Positions 1 to 10,976 of a stretch of 64,000 nucleotides of DNA are shown piece by piece (the first letter of the stretch is position 1; each line of letters opens with the position of its first letter). This DNA comes from Phallus indusiatus (taxonomy: Eukaryota; Basidiomycota; Agaricomycetes; Phallales; Phallaceae), in contig JAQFWX010000001.1 in NCBI GenBank assembly GCA_027605045.1, positions 1,922,001 to 1,986,000 of the forward strand, in the 5' to 3' direction. Made by a program: the position numbers and the translations under genes. The notes under the pieces were generated by a model, which was not told the DNA's origin, did not search any database, and was given only the letters and a program-made list of their open reading frames with translations.

Positions 1-232
1 AAAGTAAGAAAAGAGGGCTCACCATTAATTGGATCAGGCGAACGCCGTCCGAGAGATCTTTAACGAGAGAGGTGATTGGTGGGTAACCATGCATCTCCAA
101 TTTCGTATTGAGCCTTCAATGTTTCGGTCAGTGAAAAAAGTAGAACAATTTGAATTATGAGGAATTATGTCAAAACCATTTGCAAAAGGTACGTTCTTGG
201 ACGTCTCTCGAAAGTGCCTCTAAAGATTCCAT
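1..232 (-). CDS. alpha-actinin-like actin-binding protein, 5' end (partial)
   Basis: The N-terminal coding part of a calponin-homology (CH) domain protein runs off the left edge. Exon 1 is 232..177 and begins MESLEALSRDVQERTF. A 63-nt intron (176..114) follows. Exon 2 is 113..23 and ends in KDLSDGVRLIQLM before a GTGAGC donor. The exons join in phase to give a W at the junction (RTFCKW/LNTKLE). The DLSDGVRLIQL core is typical of the first CH domain of alpha-actinin, which cross-links F-actin, in fungi at the cytokinetic ring. Other tandem-CH proteins such as filamin or spectrin are possible because only about 48 residues are visible. The donor of intron 1 (GTTTTG) is weak. The gene is divergent from the next one, with about 90 bp between start codons. 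Confidence 0.72.
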
Positions 233-321
233 TGAGAGACGCGGAATACATTCATGATCACGTCGCCGTCACTCTAAACGGATTACATAACTTCACCCAC
301 CGAATTCTCATGACACTCAGT
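233..321. promoter_or_regulatory. short divergent promoter
   Basis: About 89 bp separate the alpha-actinin-like start codon (minus strand) from the most likely start of the plus-strand membrane-protein gene. All upstream control for both, at least for translation starts, must be in this space or inside the genes. No TATA box is evident. Confidence 0.45.
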
Positions 322-1179
322 ATGTTGCGCTCACTATGGTCAACCAGAGTAACTGCTTTTCCAAGGAATCTACTAGGAAATAATGCATCTCGAGTTGGTC
401 TTCGAAGGAATATTATACGGAGGGGAATGGCGTCGAAATCCCATCAAGCCGCCAGCTCAGATACTCCTTGGATAGTAAATATTGAGTTTTCAATCCCCTC
501 TGTCAATCGTTTGCCTGTCTAAACCTTCTCCTTTAAGGTTGCCTCAACCCTCCTATTCGGCCCTACTGTAAGCTACCTTTTTCGAAATCATGTCAGGAGT
601 AGGTAATTGAAGAGTTTTTTTTTTAATTTTGGGCGAAAGCTTGTCTACCTGCTTGGGCCGGGTTCTGCAAGCGTCGTCACCGGGCATGGTGATTCATCAA
701 AGGATCCTCATCCATCAGGACATGGAGCCGCTCCAGCCCCATTGACGAAGGAATCCATCCCCCACCAGGCCGGACCGTCGGAAGTGGAGGAAGCGGAAGA
801 TAAGTCGACTCATGACTCCGAAGCAGCGAGTGACAACGCTGAACAAGCAGACGAACAACAGTCGGATACCCCCCATGTAAGCAAAAGTTTTGTTGGCTTT
901 TGATTTTGTATACTAATAAGCTGCAGACCTCACAGAAAGAGAACGAAAATACCGAAAAGCCAGCGTCGGAAAACCTAACAGAGTCCAATGAAACCTCTCA
1001 AGGCGACGACAAGGCTGAAATATCTGAGGAGCACCAAGAAAACAATCAGGCACCAACGGAAACCCATGAGGTAAGTTCAGCAGACTACTTATATAGAGTC
1101 ACAGCTTCAAAAGCGAACTTCCGGAATATTTTAGACCGATAGTACAGACAAAGATAACAAGCAAAACAAGGCGGATTAG
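322..1179 (+). CDS. putative mitochondrial membrane protein, uncharacterised
   Basis: Five exons (322..474, 538..567, 640..876, 927..1070, 1135..1179) join in phase into a 202-residue protein. I chose the ATG at 322 because it opens an Arg-rich, acid-free leader (MLRSLWSTRVTAFPRN) like a mitochondrial presequence; an ATG at 310 is in frame. One hydrophobic segment near residues 48-68 (PWIVASTLLFGPTLVYLLGP) is encoded across a 30-nt microexon. The remaining ~130 residues are highly acidic and low complexity, rich in E, S, T, D and Q, with no cysteine motif. A soluble acidic tail behind a single membrane anchor suggests an inner-membrane or intermembrane-space protein, but I do not recognise a named family. 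Intron 3 carries the branch point ACTAAT. Confidence 0.68.
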
Positions 1180-1314
1180 ACATTTATTTAGTCTTGTGTA
1201 AAGCTTGAAAAATATACACTTTCAATACCGCTCCCCCCCAAACCAACCTGAAATATTCGTCCAAAGCTGAGTTATTACTACGAAAGGAAGGTGCTAGTTT
1301 ATTACGTAAACTTC

Positions 1315-2011
1315 ATGGCAGAGTCTGATACTTCAACCCCATGGGAGTATATAAGTCCTCAGGTACTGGGCTTCAAAGACTAATATCAATCAATTTTCCA
1401 CCCGGATCCTGACTTCACCTCGTTAGGACCTTTATAATTTGATTAAAAGTTCAAAAGTCTCTGGAAAGGACTATATCGTTGTAGACGTCAGAGACGAAGA
1501 CTTCATCGGCGGCAACATAAAAGGATGTCTGCATATCCCGTCGCGGAAATACGAGGAATTATTCGAGGACTTATGCGCCAGAATTAAGGATATTCCGACT
1601 ATTATTTTCCATTGCGCTTATTCCCAAGCTCGGTCAGTATCAGTGCTGTTATTTCAAATCAGCCGAATCTAGTACCTAATCATCAATGCAAACCCAAATA
1701 AAAAGAGGCCCGAAGGCAGCCAATGTACGTCCGGATTGTCGAGCCCTGTTGTAAAAAAGATCAGTTTGATCAGGTTTTAAACCAGATCTATACCCAAAAA
1801 CGTGTCCTTGTGTCGGGTTGTGATAGCGAGTCAGGGAGCAAACAGCGGGTTCTTGTTCTTCAAGGTGGATTTGCTAATATGCAGGCTGCATACAAAGTAA
1901 GGTATCATTTCCTTTGGGTCCTTATAGCAAGATCTCATTGTTATTATTGAGGATGATAATGCGGTAATCGAGGGATGGGATAGATCCCTGTGGGAGTACG
2001 AATTCTTTTGA
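1315..2011 (+). CDS. rhodanese-domain phosphatase, Cdc25/Acr2 (arsenate reductase) type
   Basis: Exons 1315..1362, 1427..1632, 1706..1724, 1765..1896 and 1952..2011 give a 154-residue single rhodanese domain. The N-terminus MAESDTSTPWEYISP leads to VVDVRDEDFIGGNIKG and then the active-site loop HCAYSQARG, a Cys-X5-Arg signature of Cdc25/Acr2-type enzymes (C for catalysis, R for oxyanion binding). GPKAA follows, then VLQGGF and a terminal WEYEFF. Family members are small phosphatases such as fission yeast Ibp1 and S. cerevisiae Ych1, or arsenate reductases; sequence alone does not separate these. Exon 3 is only 19 nt. The following intron is 40 nt if the acceptor at 1764 is used; an alternative acceptor at 1773 would drop three residues. 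Its 3' end converges on the next gene with a gap of about 110 bp. Confidence 0.85.
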
Positions 2012-2122
2012 GGTTTATGGCGGGAACCTCCTGGTGGTATTAATTAACAGCGATTTCTGGACATATTCAATTACTATTGCCTAGCATGAAATACATCTAA
2101 CATATACAAACATGCGAGCGCG

Positions 2123-3868
2123 TCATTGGCCCGAACTAGGATAATTATCTGTTAAGGCGCTATCCTCCGAGTGAAGACTTTCGTCGGGATGCTTTTCGAT
2201 AGTTTGAGCCATGAGTTCTTGCTCAAATTTTTGGCGAGCCCTTGAGTATCGAAGTTGCTCCTCAGCTTCTACGGCTGCTTTACGCGCTTCCTCGTCAGTT
2301 CGGTCACTGTATATGGTACGGCCTGTATTCCTGTATTCCATAGAAGAATTATAGGTAAATATTTGGACTAAGAATATGTATTATAAGCTTACCGCGGAGG
2401 TTCTTGAGAGAAGCCCCATGACCGAGGGTGAACAGCATCCTGTTCATTATTAGAGCTTGCAGAAGACCGTCCTCCATTATATAAATTCCCAATTTTTCCA
2501 TAAGCTCCCGGACCCAATCCTTTCATCATTCCTCCTCTTCCTGAGCTCATAGGGCGATCGGAAGTTTGCTTCCAATCCTTTCCATTGGGAACAGGCTCGT
2601 CTCCAAGGGGAGTTGAAGAGGATGATGGGGCAGGTGTGGGATCTATATCGTACATTTTCGTGTCATCCTCCTCGACATCTTTTTCATTAGCTGCCCAACT
2701 GGAGCGGCCCTTTTGAGCTGCAGCTCTTTTAGGTCGAGGGGCTGGTAAACTTGCTGAGGGTAACGAAGACCGGCCATTGGCTTGCCGCGCTGAGGTGCGT
2801 GTTTTTCCCTTTGAAAGTGTTTGAGTTTTAGGAAGAGGAGGTTGTCGTTTTTTATGTGATACAGACGCAGTCGAGCTGATGCCAGCAACAGACGTGGATG
2901 GAACCAGTTCAGTCGCTATAAGAATGCGCTCGTTTTCCTTGACGGCGCGTTTGGCAAGGGCAGTAGACAGCGGAATAGCGTGCGGTATTGTTTCTGTGGA
3001 TTAAAAAAAAACGTTTTTAGCGGGGGACTATATATTTATGAAAGCGAGTTTGGTTGGCTCACTAACCTTGCAAGAACTTGAGACCGCTATAAACTTCGGT
3101 CAGGTAAGCTAAATCGGGTTATAAGAATGAAGATGGACAGGATGAAAAAGAGAAATCACACACACCCAGATCTTCTTGTTTGATGACATTGCGGTTGTGT
3201 GATTCGGCTTGCTTTGAACTGTAAGTCGCTAGACGGTGAATGAATTCTTGCTATGGAAAAAAAAAACAAGAAGATGCGTGAACTTGAGCGAACAAAGCTC
3301 GGGTGAAAAATTGCGGAGGCTACACACAGTGGCAAGTGAAACTAGGAAGACGGCATCTTTCGAAGGAGGTAGAATATCACCTGACGCGTTGCCTCAGTAA
3401 AAAGAAAAAGAGAGACAACATAAAATAAAGTGAAAAGCGGGAAGAGGAAAGGGAAAAAGACCAACCGTATGCTTTCATGATTTTCTCCACACGTTGCTGG
3501 TCAATATAGGTTTCGCCTGGCTTCCTAGGCTGCAAACGGGGGATTTGTTGTTGCTCGGACTTTGGTTCTTGCTGTTTGGAGGTGGAAGGCGCGTTAGAAG
3601 ACTGAGGAGAAGGGACATGCACGGCTTTTGCCTTGCCCTTGCCATTGAGTTTGCGAGCAGGAGCAGTAACGGGCGGGACGAGGTCGAGGAGCTCGTCGTC
3701 GATTATCTGGTCGACCTCTTCTTCGTCGGTGACGTAGTCGTCTTCGTAGTCAATTTCGCTGGACGGGGCGGTTGCTTGGTTGATGGTGACGATTTGGGGA
3801 ACGTCGATATCCATCGGAGAGGATGGCGGCGGCGGACGACGGGCAGGAATGCGGAGAATATTGGACAT
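2123..3868 (-). CDS. histone-fold protein (Dpb3/CHRAC-15/NF-Y-like) with long basic tail
   Basis: Six exons (3868..3466, 3380..3328, 3250..3166, 3108..3067, 2993..2393, 2330..2123) join in phase into 463 residues. The N-terminal ~110 residues are Pro- and acid-rich (EIDYEDDYVTDEEE). A histone fold follows at about residues 120-205, marked by RVEKIMKAYG, DAVFLVSLATQEFIHRLA, VIKQEDLAYL and LKFLQETIP. This is the CBFD/NF-YB/HMF type found in the Dpb3/POLE4 subunit of DNA polymerase epsilon and in CHRAC-15. The tail is basic and low complexity (KRAAAQKG), has a Gly-rich stretch (GRGGMMKGLGPG), and ends in a Glu/Arg/Gln helix. POLE4/Dpb3 proteins are usually far shorter, so the tail is unusual and orthology to a specific complex is unproven. 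Confidence 0.78.
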
Positions 3869-4039
3869 GGCAGACGAGAAAAAAGGGGGGGGACAACTCA
3901 AAACAGAGTCCGTCCGTGCCGAGCGAGGGTTGGGACTCACATACTATTCACCAGCGCTTCTATGTACATAGATAGTACAAACTCATAATAGATACAAAAT
4001 ATATATAATAATATCTTTCTACTACATTTTTTATATTTT

Positions 4040-5460
4040 TTATATTGGACCAGGCCACTCTACCACAAGATGGGCCGCAACAGCCCGAACCTGATCGTCG
4101 TCGTCCTCAAATTTCAATCGATATACCGGGGTTTTAGAGGATGCAGATGAGGACTAGGGAGGAGGAGGCAGGGGAAAAAAAAATTAAGGAAAATATCATA
4201 GATGATTATCGAAACTTACTCGTGCACCAGGTGCTGCTACTACTTCTGCTCGGTAGAAACAACTGGTGTCGGGATACAACCCCATGACGGTCGATCCTGC
4301 GGCATATTCCTCGTAAGAGTTGGGATGGGTGACGCTGTTGGACGGCGCAGTTGGATCGGGAAGAGGTATCAAATTGCGAAGCGTCGTATTCCACGTTCTG
4401 TGCAATGTTGTTGCTGAATCTGCATCCTCAAGCTTAATATATGAAAGGCAGCTTCACTTACTGTCCTGGCTGTCCATTATCCTGCTCCTCAATGTCTTGT
4501 ACCTCGTATCTAGGAAACTAAAATCAACTTCCATGTCTAAAACATCAATTATTACGAGCACCCCCTCACCGATTTTTATCTTGATTGATGCACCTTTTGA
4601 CCACGGCCAAAATCCAAGCCTCGCCATCGCCCTCCCCATTCTCGCCTTTCGACTGCGTTCCCCCGTTCTTCGGAGGCGGTTGATGAAAGGCCACCTTTCT
4701 TCCTGGCTGCAGTGGTAATTGCTTAGCCAATGCCTCTCTTCGCGCCTTCGGGTCACGAGAAAACGGAATAGCTGGTTGTAAAGGAACGTTATTGCCTGAT
4801 CGAGACGCGGTCGCTGACCCGACTGTAGGCGTTCCAAATCTATTTGGTGTAGAAGGTATCGAGGAAGGCGAGGACATACGTGGTCGTTTCACCCGATTTC
4901 CTGTGTAACCCCAGAGATTCCGGAGTTGAGATAAACTTTTCTCTGTGGAAGGATTTGAAAAAAAAAAGCAACAACTTGCCCTGCTGTGCGACTTCCGGTG
5001 CTTGTCGCAATGCTAACAGTATTCCCACCTGTTCGAGAGCTTCATCAATAGCCCTAAGCGGTGGTCCACATGTTAAAGAAAACAAAAACAAAAATATTAT
5101 ATGAAGAAGAGAGACACAAACTTGGTTTCCTTTTCTGCTGCATCTCTGATGTCACCGATTCCGTTCAGTAGCTTCTTGTAGTTGGGTTTCAATGAGTCTG
5201 GGTTGTCCAACACCTCATCATTAGGGGGCAGGCCGTTAATAATTTTGTTGACTCGGGATATGGTTTCAGACGTTGTAGGGTTGTCGGCCAAACTCCTTAG
5301 ATGACTCAAAGAAGCACAGATATTCTGCCAACATTGGACTTCTGTTTTGTAATAGATAGATAACGACAGCTAGGTATTATTATTTATTGATATCGACAAT
5401 AAGACAGTCAGTACCTTCCGAGGGAGCTGTCCGTTTCTGCCCTGCTCTTCGGCGTTCCAT
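4040..5460 (-). CDS. SGF29: SAGA-associated factor 29, tandem-Tudor H3K4me reader
   Basis: Seven exons (5460..5415, 5341..5122, 5053..4980, 4942..4570, 4509..4462, 4397..4220, 4153..4040) give 350 residues. A helical N-terminal half (IDEALEQVGILLALRQ) is followed by a Ser/Pro linker. The C-terminal SGF29 Tudor region reads YEVQDIEEQDNGQPGQ, then LIPLPDP, EYAAGSTVMGLYPDTSCFY and YRLKFEDDDDQVRAV. In the SAGA histone acetyltransferase complex this domain binds H3K4me2/3, using the Tyr/Phe cage seen here in YPDTSCFY. The intron after residues VAQQ has a GC donor (GCAAGT at 4979 reading leftwards); only this choice restores the NLWGYTG frame. It is divergent from translin. Confidence 0.93.
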
Positions 5461-5577
5461 GAACTCGTGGGGGCAGCCTCTCCTTTGAGGGTGGCGGTAG
5501 AAAGGCGCCGTCACCCACCGCATGCGCGTGCTCGTGGATGGGCGCGGAGTCACGCAGCGACGCTGGTCAACGCCACG
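5461..5577. promoter_or_regulatory. GC-rich divergent promoter, SGF29 / translin
   Basis: The 117 bp between the two start codons are clearly richer in G, C and CpG than the flanks, with no TATA box. Both genes probably start from here. Confidence 0.45.
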
Positions 5578-6765
5578 ATGAACCAAGATGACTTGGAGTA
5601 TATAACGAGTCTGCTCGAGAAGGACGTAGTGATGACAGAGGTTAATTCGAATGAGCTTTCTCGTTACTTTCTTTTTACTCCTGCCTCCAGAAACTCCGGG
5701 ATCTCTCCTCGGAATTGGATAGGAAAACGCGAATGGTCGTCAGCGTTCTGAACAAAATACATTCATTACCCGCGCAATCCAGTAATGCCCCACCCATCTT
5801 TTCGTCTCGTCCCGTTTATCCTGACCTAACGTTGTATTACAACCAGTTCCAGATATTGTCAATTCCGCGAAACCCTTATTAATTGGATGTCGAGCTAGTA
5901 TCGCCCTGATTGCAGAAGCCGTCCCAGAGCATGAATTTTGGAGGTAATATGGAATTTAATTCATGAGTACGCTGATTGACTCAAGATTTGAATAGATGGA
6001 ATCATATCTGGCACAAACAGGAACGTCGACATAGATTATGCAGTTAACGCATCTGTCTTATTTATTCTTTGTATCTTCAGATTCAAGCCGCTGTGTTTTG
6101 CGCGGCTCTTGTTGAGTATCTTTCCACCGGAAAGTTATTATCGATATCACAAGCCAACGATGTATTCGAAAGTGTGCATATAACCAGCGGGCCATCCGAC
6201 TTCCTTCCGAACTGATATACTAACACAATCTCTCTAACTAGTTCGACCGGAGTGGCAAGATCGGTTTCACATTCAAGCGGAGGACTATCTTATGGGTCTT
6301 ATTTCTCTCGTGAATGAGCTGGTCCGTTTGAAACCCACACATTTACTGCTACAATTAAACCTGAATGTGTTTAGTCCCGATACTCAGTTAATGCGGTTAC
6401 CTCGGGCAATTTGGAAGAACCATACAAAGCATCGGCATTTGTAAAGGCAAGTAGTTTCTGAGACACATTTTCAAAATATATTGAACCTCATTTAAGAATA
6501 TAATGTCTGGGTTTTCAATGGTAGGCCTAGTTAAACCAAGAGATGTTTATCGCCAACTTACACCTTTGTTCATGCCAGTTGAACCTCAAAAATGATAATC
6601 TGCGCAAACGATTCGATAGTTTGAAATATGACATCAAAAAAATAGAAGAAGGTGCGTCAGTTGGTGGGGGAGTTAAACATTCGAGAATTGACTATCGGTT
6701 ATCTTTCAGTTGTGTATGATATCTCCTTGCGAGGGTTTAATCCGTCGTGTAAAAATAGTGCCTGA
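5578..6765 (+). CDS. TSN: translin, single-strand nucleic-acid-binding / RNase (C3PO) subunit
   Basis: Nine exons (5578..5640, 5691..5781, 5847..5943, 5996..6024, 6088..6171, 6242..6321, 6375..6446, 6543..6651, 6710..6765) give 226 residues, essentially the normal translin length. Diagnostic blocks are FWRWNHIW, AVFCAALVEYL, IQAEDYLMGLISLVNEL, SVNAVTSGN, and a C-terminal LNLKNDNLRKRFDSLKYD then IKKIEEVVYDISLRG. Translin forms octameric rings and, with TRAX, the C3PO RNase; TRAX is not in this window. Two junctions are less certain. The exon 4/5 boundary needs a CAAG acceptor at 6087. The intron at 6447 needs a GC donor (GCAAGT), followed by an exon in which the usual FVKDLFAGF block is poorly conserved. 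Confidence 0.92.
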
Positions 6766-7225
6766 CTCGGCTTTGGTAAAAACGCTTGATATATTAAAGA
6801 GCAGTATCAGTTCATCTCATGACTTGCCCCCTTCAATTTGTTAGCTTGATGGGGAAAAATCAAATATATGTTTAATTTTACCAGCAGTTGGTTCTTACAC
6901 TTAGCTTTAGATACGAGGTTTCATGTTTCTCATTCGCTACCCCATCAAGTACTACTTTCCGGCTGCAGTCGCAATATTTCCACGTTTCGTGAAGGACACC
7001 TGTTCCCGTAAGCTAGTCTAAAGACAAATTCCACATCCGATTGAAGCGCCCCGCTTCAACCCAGAAGGGATGCTGGCATGAGGTTCCTTAACGGACACCC
7101 GAGTTATTAAAGTTCCCTACATAAATACATATCGGAAAAGTATCAATTTTTTTCTCCAAGGGCTTAAGAATCCGTGTCAAAGTTCGACTAGCACCGATGA
7201 ACTCAGGCCTTGGATATCTAAATGA
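6766..7225. other. convergent intergenic region
   Basis: These 460 bp separate the 3' ends of translin and coatomer gamma. No ORF with family character was found; it should hold two 3' UTRs. I see no repeat or RNA gene. Confidence 0.6.
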
Positions 7226-10200
7226 TTAGCCACCAATGGCTGCCAAAACAAGCTTGGTCGCCTGTTCTTTTTCAGCGCGCACGCTCAGCTCTAGGCTCAC
7301 TCCCTGGCCAGCCTGACCAGAAGAGGTCATCCTACATCTAACAAGTACTTTGCCACCGCCGCCTATAACTAGCCCAGATAAATTCAACGTATGTAATGAG
7401 TTTGAAGTTGGATGTTCACTCCCTCCTAAGGGCTCCATGTTAAGAATTTCGATGATCGAATCGACAGCAGCTGTTGAAGAAAGTAGCATTAATTTTGATC
7501 CTCGCAAATACTTAAACACCCACCCTTGATGCTATCCATCGCAGATAATGCGAATGTCTCGGTCGCCGTTGACTCACTTCGTAATCGATCCCATTCAGAG
7601 GCAAAGTTAGTAAAGTTGGGAACGATGTAGTCACCCCCTGCGCCCAACTCGACCTCTTCTAATTGGTATTCATCTTCGTAACCTTCTTCTTCTGGATCAC
7701 CGCTCGCTGGGTCAAGTTCTTTGCTGATGAACTTGAGCGTGCATTGGAATGTGCCAAGGGTATACTCATTTGGCTCGTCGCGGGTGAAACAAACGTAAAC
7801 AACTCCAGGTGAACTCGCTGACGTCAATTTTGGTATTGGAATGGTGAACTCTTCACTTAGTCCTGTTTCACCAACAGGCTGCATAACCACAGAGACGTTT
7901 TCGAGTAATGTCTCTGAAATCGTATTTGACACGTTAAACTAATTTAAAGTGATAGCGTCACTTGTTTAGTATCCAAATAAAGAGAGTGGACACAAGCAAC
8001 ATACCTGAAAGACGATATGTTCTTTGAAGATATGTTTGACACAGCCGACTACATATTCCGTTTCGCTTTCGGTAAGCTGAATAGGTTTTGAGCTGCTGTT
8101 TACCACAGGCCCAAAATCCATAAACTCGGGAATCTTAGAAAGTTCTTCTGCGAAGGAAGATTTAGTTGGAGCGCTTGAGGATCCGACTGCAGCTTCTGGT
8201 CGTCTAGGCGAAGGGGCAGCAACGAGATCAAGAGAGCTAGGACCTTCAGCGAGTAGACGTTATTAAAACTGCGGCAACACGGGAAATTCAGACTTACGGG
8301 CGACTTCTGTGGCCATCTGAACACGGTTTATTTTGGGTATTGACGATGAGTCGAAGGGTTTCTCATTGGCGGTTGGATCATTAACATATGTTACTAAACT
8401 AGATTCTAGAGCCGAAAGAGAGAAGACGGATTCTAATGAATGAAAGGTCAGATCATTAAGGAATCTTAATCATCCCATATAATTCTCTACCTTCTTTCAC
8501 GTATGCGTCTGCCAGTAGCATATCATTAATCACTCGGAGATACATAGCTACGCGGTCGCGGACTTCATCATCAACATCGTCTAAACACCTGAAATAAGAC
8601 CAATGAATATCCAACCTTTCAAGACGAAAGAAAAGGTAAACTTGCCTCGAAAGCAATACTTGCACACTACGTTTCACGGATATATCGGCAACATTAACTC
8701 CAAACTTGGCTAGACTTGACACAGCGGCCGCTCGGACTACAGCATTTTCTAACACGACACGATTATAGATATAACGAATAAATTTGGTCGGTTGTGGTGC
8801 TTTAGGTCCTTCGATACCGAGGAGATATAAGATTCTCACACTCAGTTTAGTAAACTCGCAATCTTCGATGAATTCACAAAGGTGCGATAATGCTGCTTCT
8901 TTTGAGTCCTGAATGAACTTGACCATGTCGAATATGGCCTCAACAACTGCACGTTTGAAATCGTAGCCTCCTTCATCACGTAGAATTCCAGATAAGAAAT
9001 TGAGCATAAGCGCTTGTTTCGAAGGGAATTTTAGGCAGAGAGATCGAATAGCATCCACAACGATAACTTTGAATTCGTCACTGATTTCGGACATGAAGCC
9101 AGAAATTTGTTTCATCAGACGATCGACAGAAGCCTCGTTACCCGTCTTCAGAAGGGTTGTGATAGCGTATGTAGCTGTGCTGCGGTTGGGATCTGAAATG
9201 AGATTTTCCATGTCCAAGTTACATGTTGCAACGCTGTTGGGGAAGGCGAGCGCCAATGCACTCAAGGTGCGGACTGCAGCGAACTTCAGAGTAGACTTGG
9301 TAGACGACAAAAGGAGCTGGAGCACTAGTCTGACAGTCAGATAACCATGTGGGTATACAAGTTTGATATTACGTACATGCAATGGGTCTAGTCAATTGTT
9401 GGGGTGTGACGTTTCTCATTTCACAAATGGCTCGTGCAGCTTCATAGTTAACCATGTCAGATTTATGTCGAAGCCACCCTTCAAGCAAATCATAGAGAGG
9501 TTTTTGCATACTTCGCAAGATAATTAGTTTTTCTTTCTTCTTTAAATAAGAAAGACATCATACTTGGGATCTTCGTCCATAATCTTCGCAGCATATCGAA
9601 TCAGCATGCATAAAGCCATCGGGTTCTTCAAACTACTTCCAGCTCCAGATTTTCCGCCACCGAGTTGTTGGATTGTTTTTGTTACAGCCATTCTATCTTG
9701 CTGTCTGATAAGATATAAAAGACCCAGGGCGTGATATTGAGTGATGTAACTAGTTGATGGGACAGCTTGGTATGTAGGCGTAGAGGGCTGGGAGCTGCCA
9801 AAACCAAGATAGGACGATGCGGAACCCGTCACGTTGAAGAACGACGATGAAAACGATTTGGCATTAACAGCTTCTTGAGTCTCGTTGACCCAACGTCGAA
9901 TAACTTCCTTCGCGACAGGGAACAGATGATACGAAGAGACAACAGCAGCGGAAGATATAGATGAATTGCGATCAACAATAGCAGCTTTGAAAAATCGCTC
10001 GGTTGTTTGTATCATAGAAGGCTAACACGACGCTCTAATTTAACAGAACAAAAAAGCGCTTTTCAAGACTCACGTCAGTAATCCGGCAGAGAGCACGTAT
10101 TGCGTTCGGTCGATAGATCACTTCCAGGTTTGGTTGCATATCTTTCATAATACTACTTGTGACGATGATAACATCCTCTGCCGAGCTTGATAATTCCTTA

Positions 10201-10522
10201 ATGGTTAAATAAACCATTTGTCGTAACGCGCTCTAGATTGTAGTAAGTCTCAAAAAGTGAAGGAGATTCGCGAGTCATGAAAGAGAAAATTCACATCTTT
10301 ATGTTGGAACAACTTGGTTGTACCGAAAAAAAGTGTTGTCGCCTCATGCGTACTAAACGCATCCCCGAGGTACAGTAAATATACAATTCTGGTCAGTAGT
10401 GCTCGGCACCTTCGCGGGCTAATGGGAGACTCGTTGAATACTCGAGCTTCTTGGGTAATAGCAGATTTGTCGCTATAGTATGCCCCAAGTCCGCTGTCGT
10501 CGTCTCGCTTGGTGAACGCCAT
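7226..10522 (-). CDS. SEC21: coatomer subunit gamma (gamma-COP) of COPI vesicles
   Basis: A multi-exon gene starts at 10522 ([13 protein letters not shown]) and stops at 7226 (AAIGG). Exon 1 is 10522..10295, exon 2 10232..10074, and exon 3 starts at 10021. The N-terminal adaptin-type HEAT solenoid contains [61 protein letters not shown] and [19 protein letters not shown]. The C-terminus carries the gamma-COP appendage, with [12 protein letters not shown] and the late block [14 protein letters not shown]. In the cytosolic F-subcomplex it pairs with zeta-COP and supports Arf1-dependent Golgi-to-ER budding. The expected length of about 900 residues fits. The delta-COP partner gene is about 40 kb away at 48128-50114. 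Confidence 0.95.
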
Positions 10523-10976
10523 GCTGCCTTAGTATCTGAGTCTTATAGAGACTGGAAATAAAATAGGATGGAAGGGGAGGACACGTCGTTGGATAGAGTG
10601 GCTTACATAAGTGGTAACTTACACCCACGAATCCTGACCGAGTTTGAGGCGCAGCAAGGCCGTCAAAAACGCCGAGGAGTCAATTGTAAGATAGTGCCAC
10701 AATTGATACGCTACTTCTAGTGCAAGTAGTATCTTTTCAGCCTCAACACGTCCGTTTTTTCTGTTGTCGAACTCAACTTTTTAAACTTTCCTTCAGCTTT
10801 CGTAAGCCTGTCATGTTCAGTTCCAGCAACTTGGCGCCAATGCGTATTCACGGCATCATATGGCGGATCAAAATTCAGTGGCAGCGGGTGGTGCACATCT
10901 GCAAATTCGTCACAACGCAACTTCATATTCGAGCTGGTGACGCTAGTACGAGACGGCTTGGGAGAAACCTTCCACC
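10523..10976. promoter_or_regulatory. divergent intergenic region, SEC21 / RA-PH gene
   Basis: These 454 bp between divergent start codons contain no supported exon. They should hold both promoters and 5' UTRs. No canonical TATA box or named operator was recognised. Confidence 0.4.

Noticed and set aside
2643..2888. 81-codon minus-strand ORF inside the histone-fold gene
   Set aside because: It is a shadow frame of the long tail exon; the true frame reads SWAANEKDVEEDD and continues without interruption.
3494..3988. 164-codon plus-strand ORF opposite the histone-fold gene
   Set aside because: Antisense shadow of an acidic/Pro-rich coding exon, giving a Val/Gly/Arg-rich nonsense protein.
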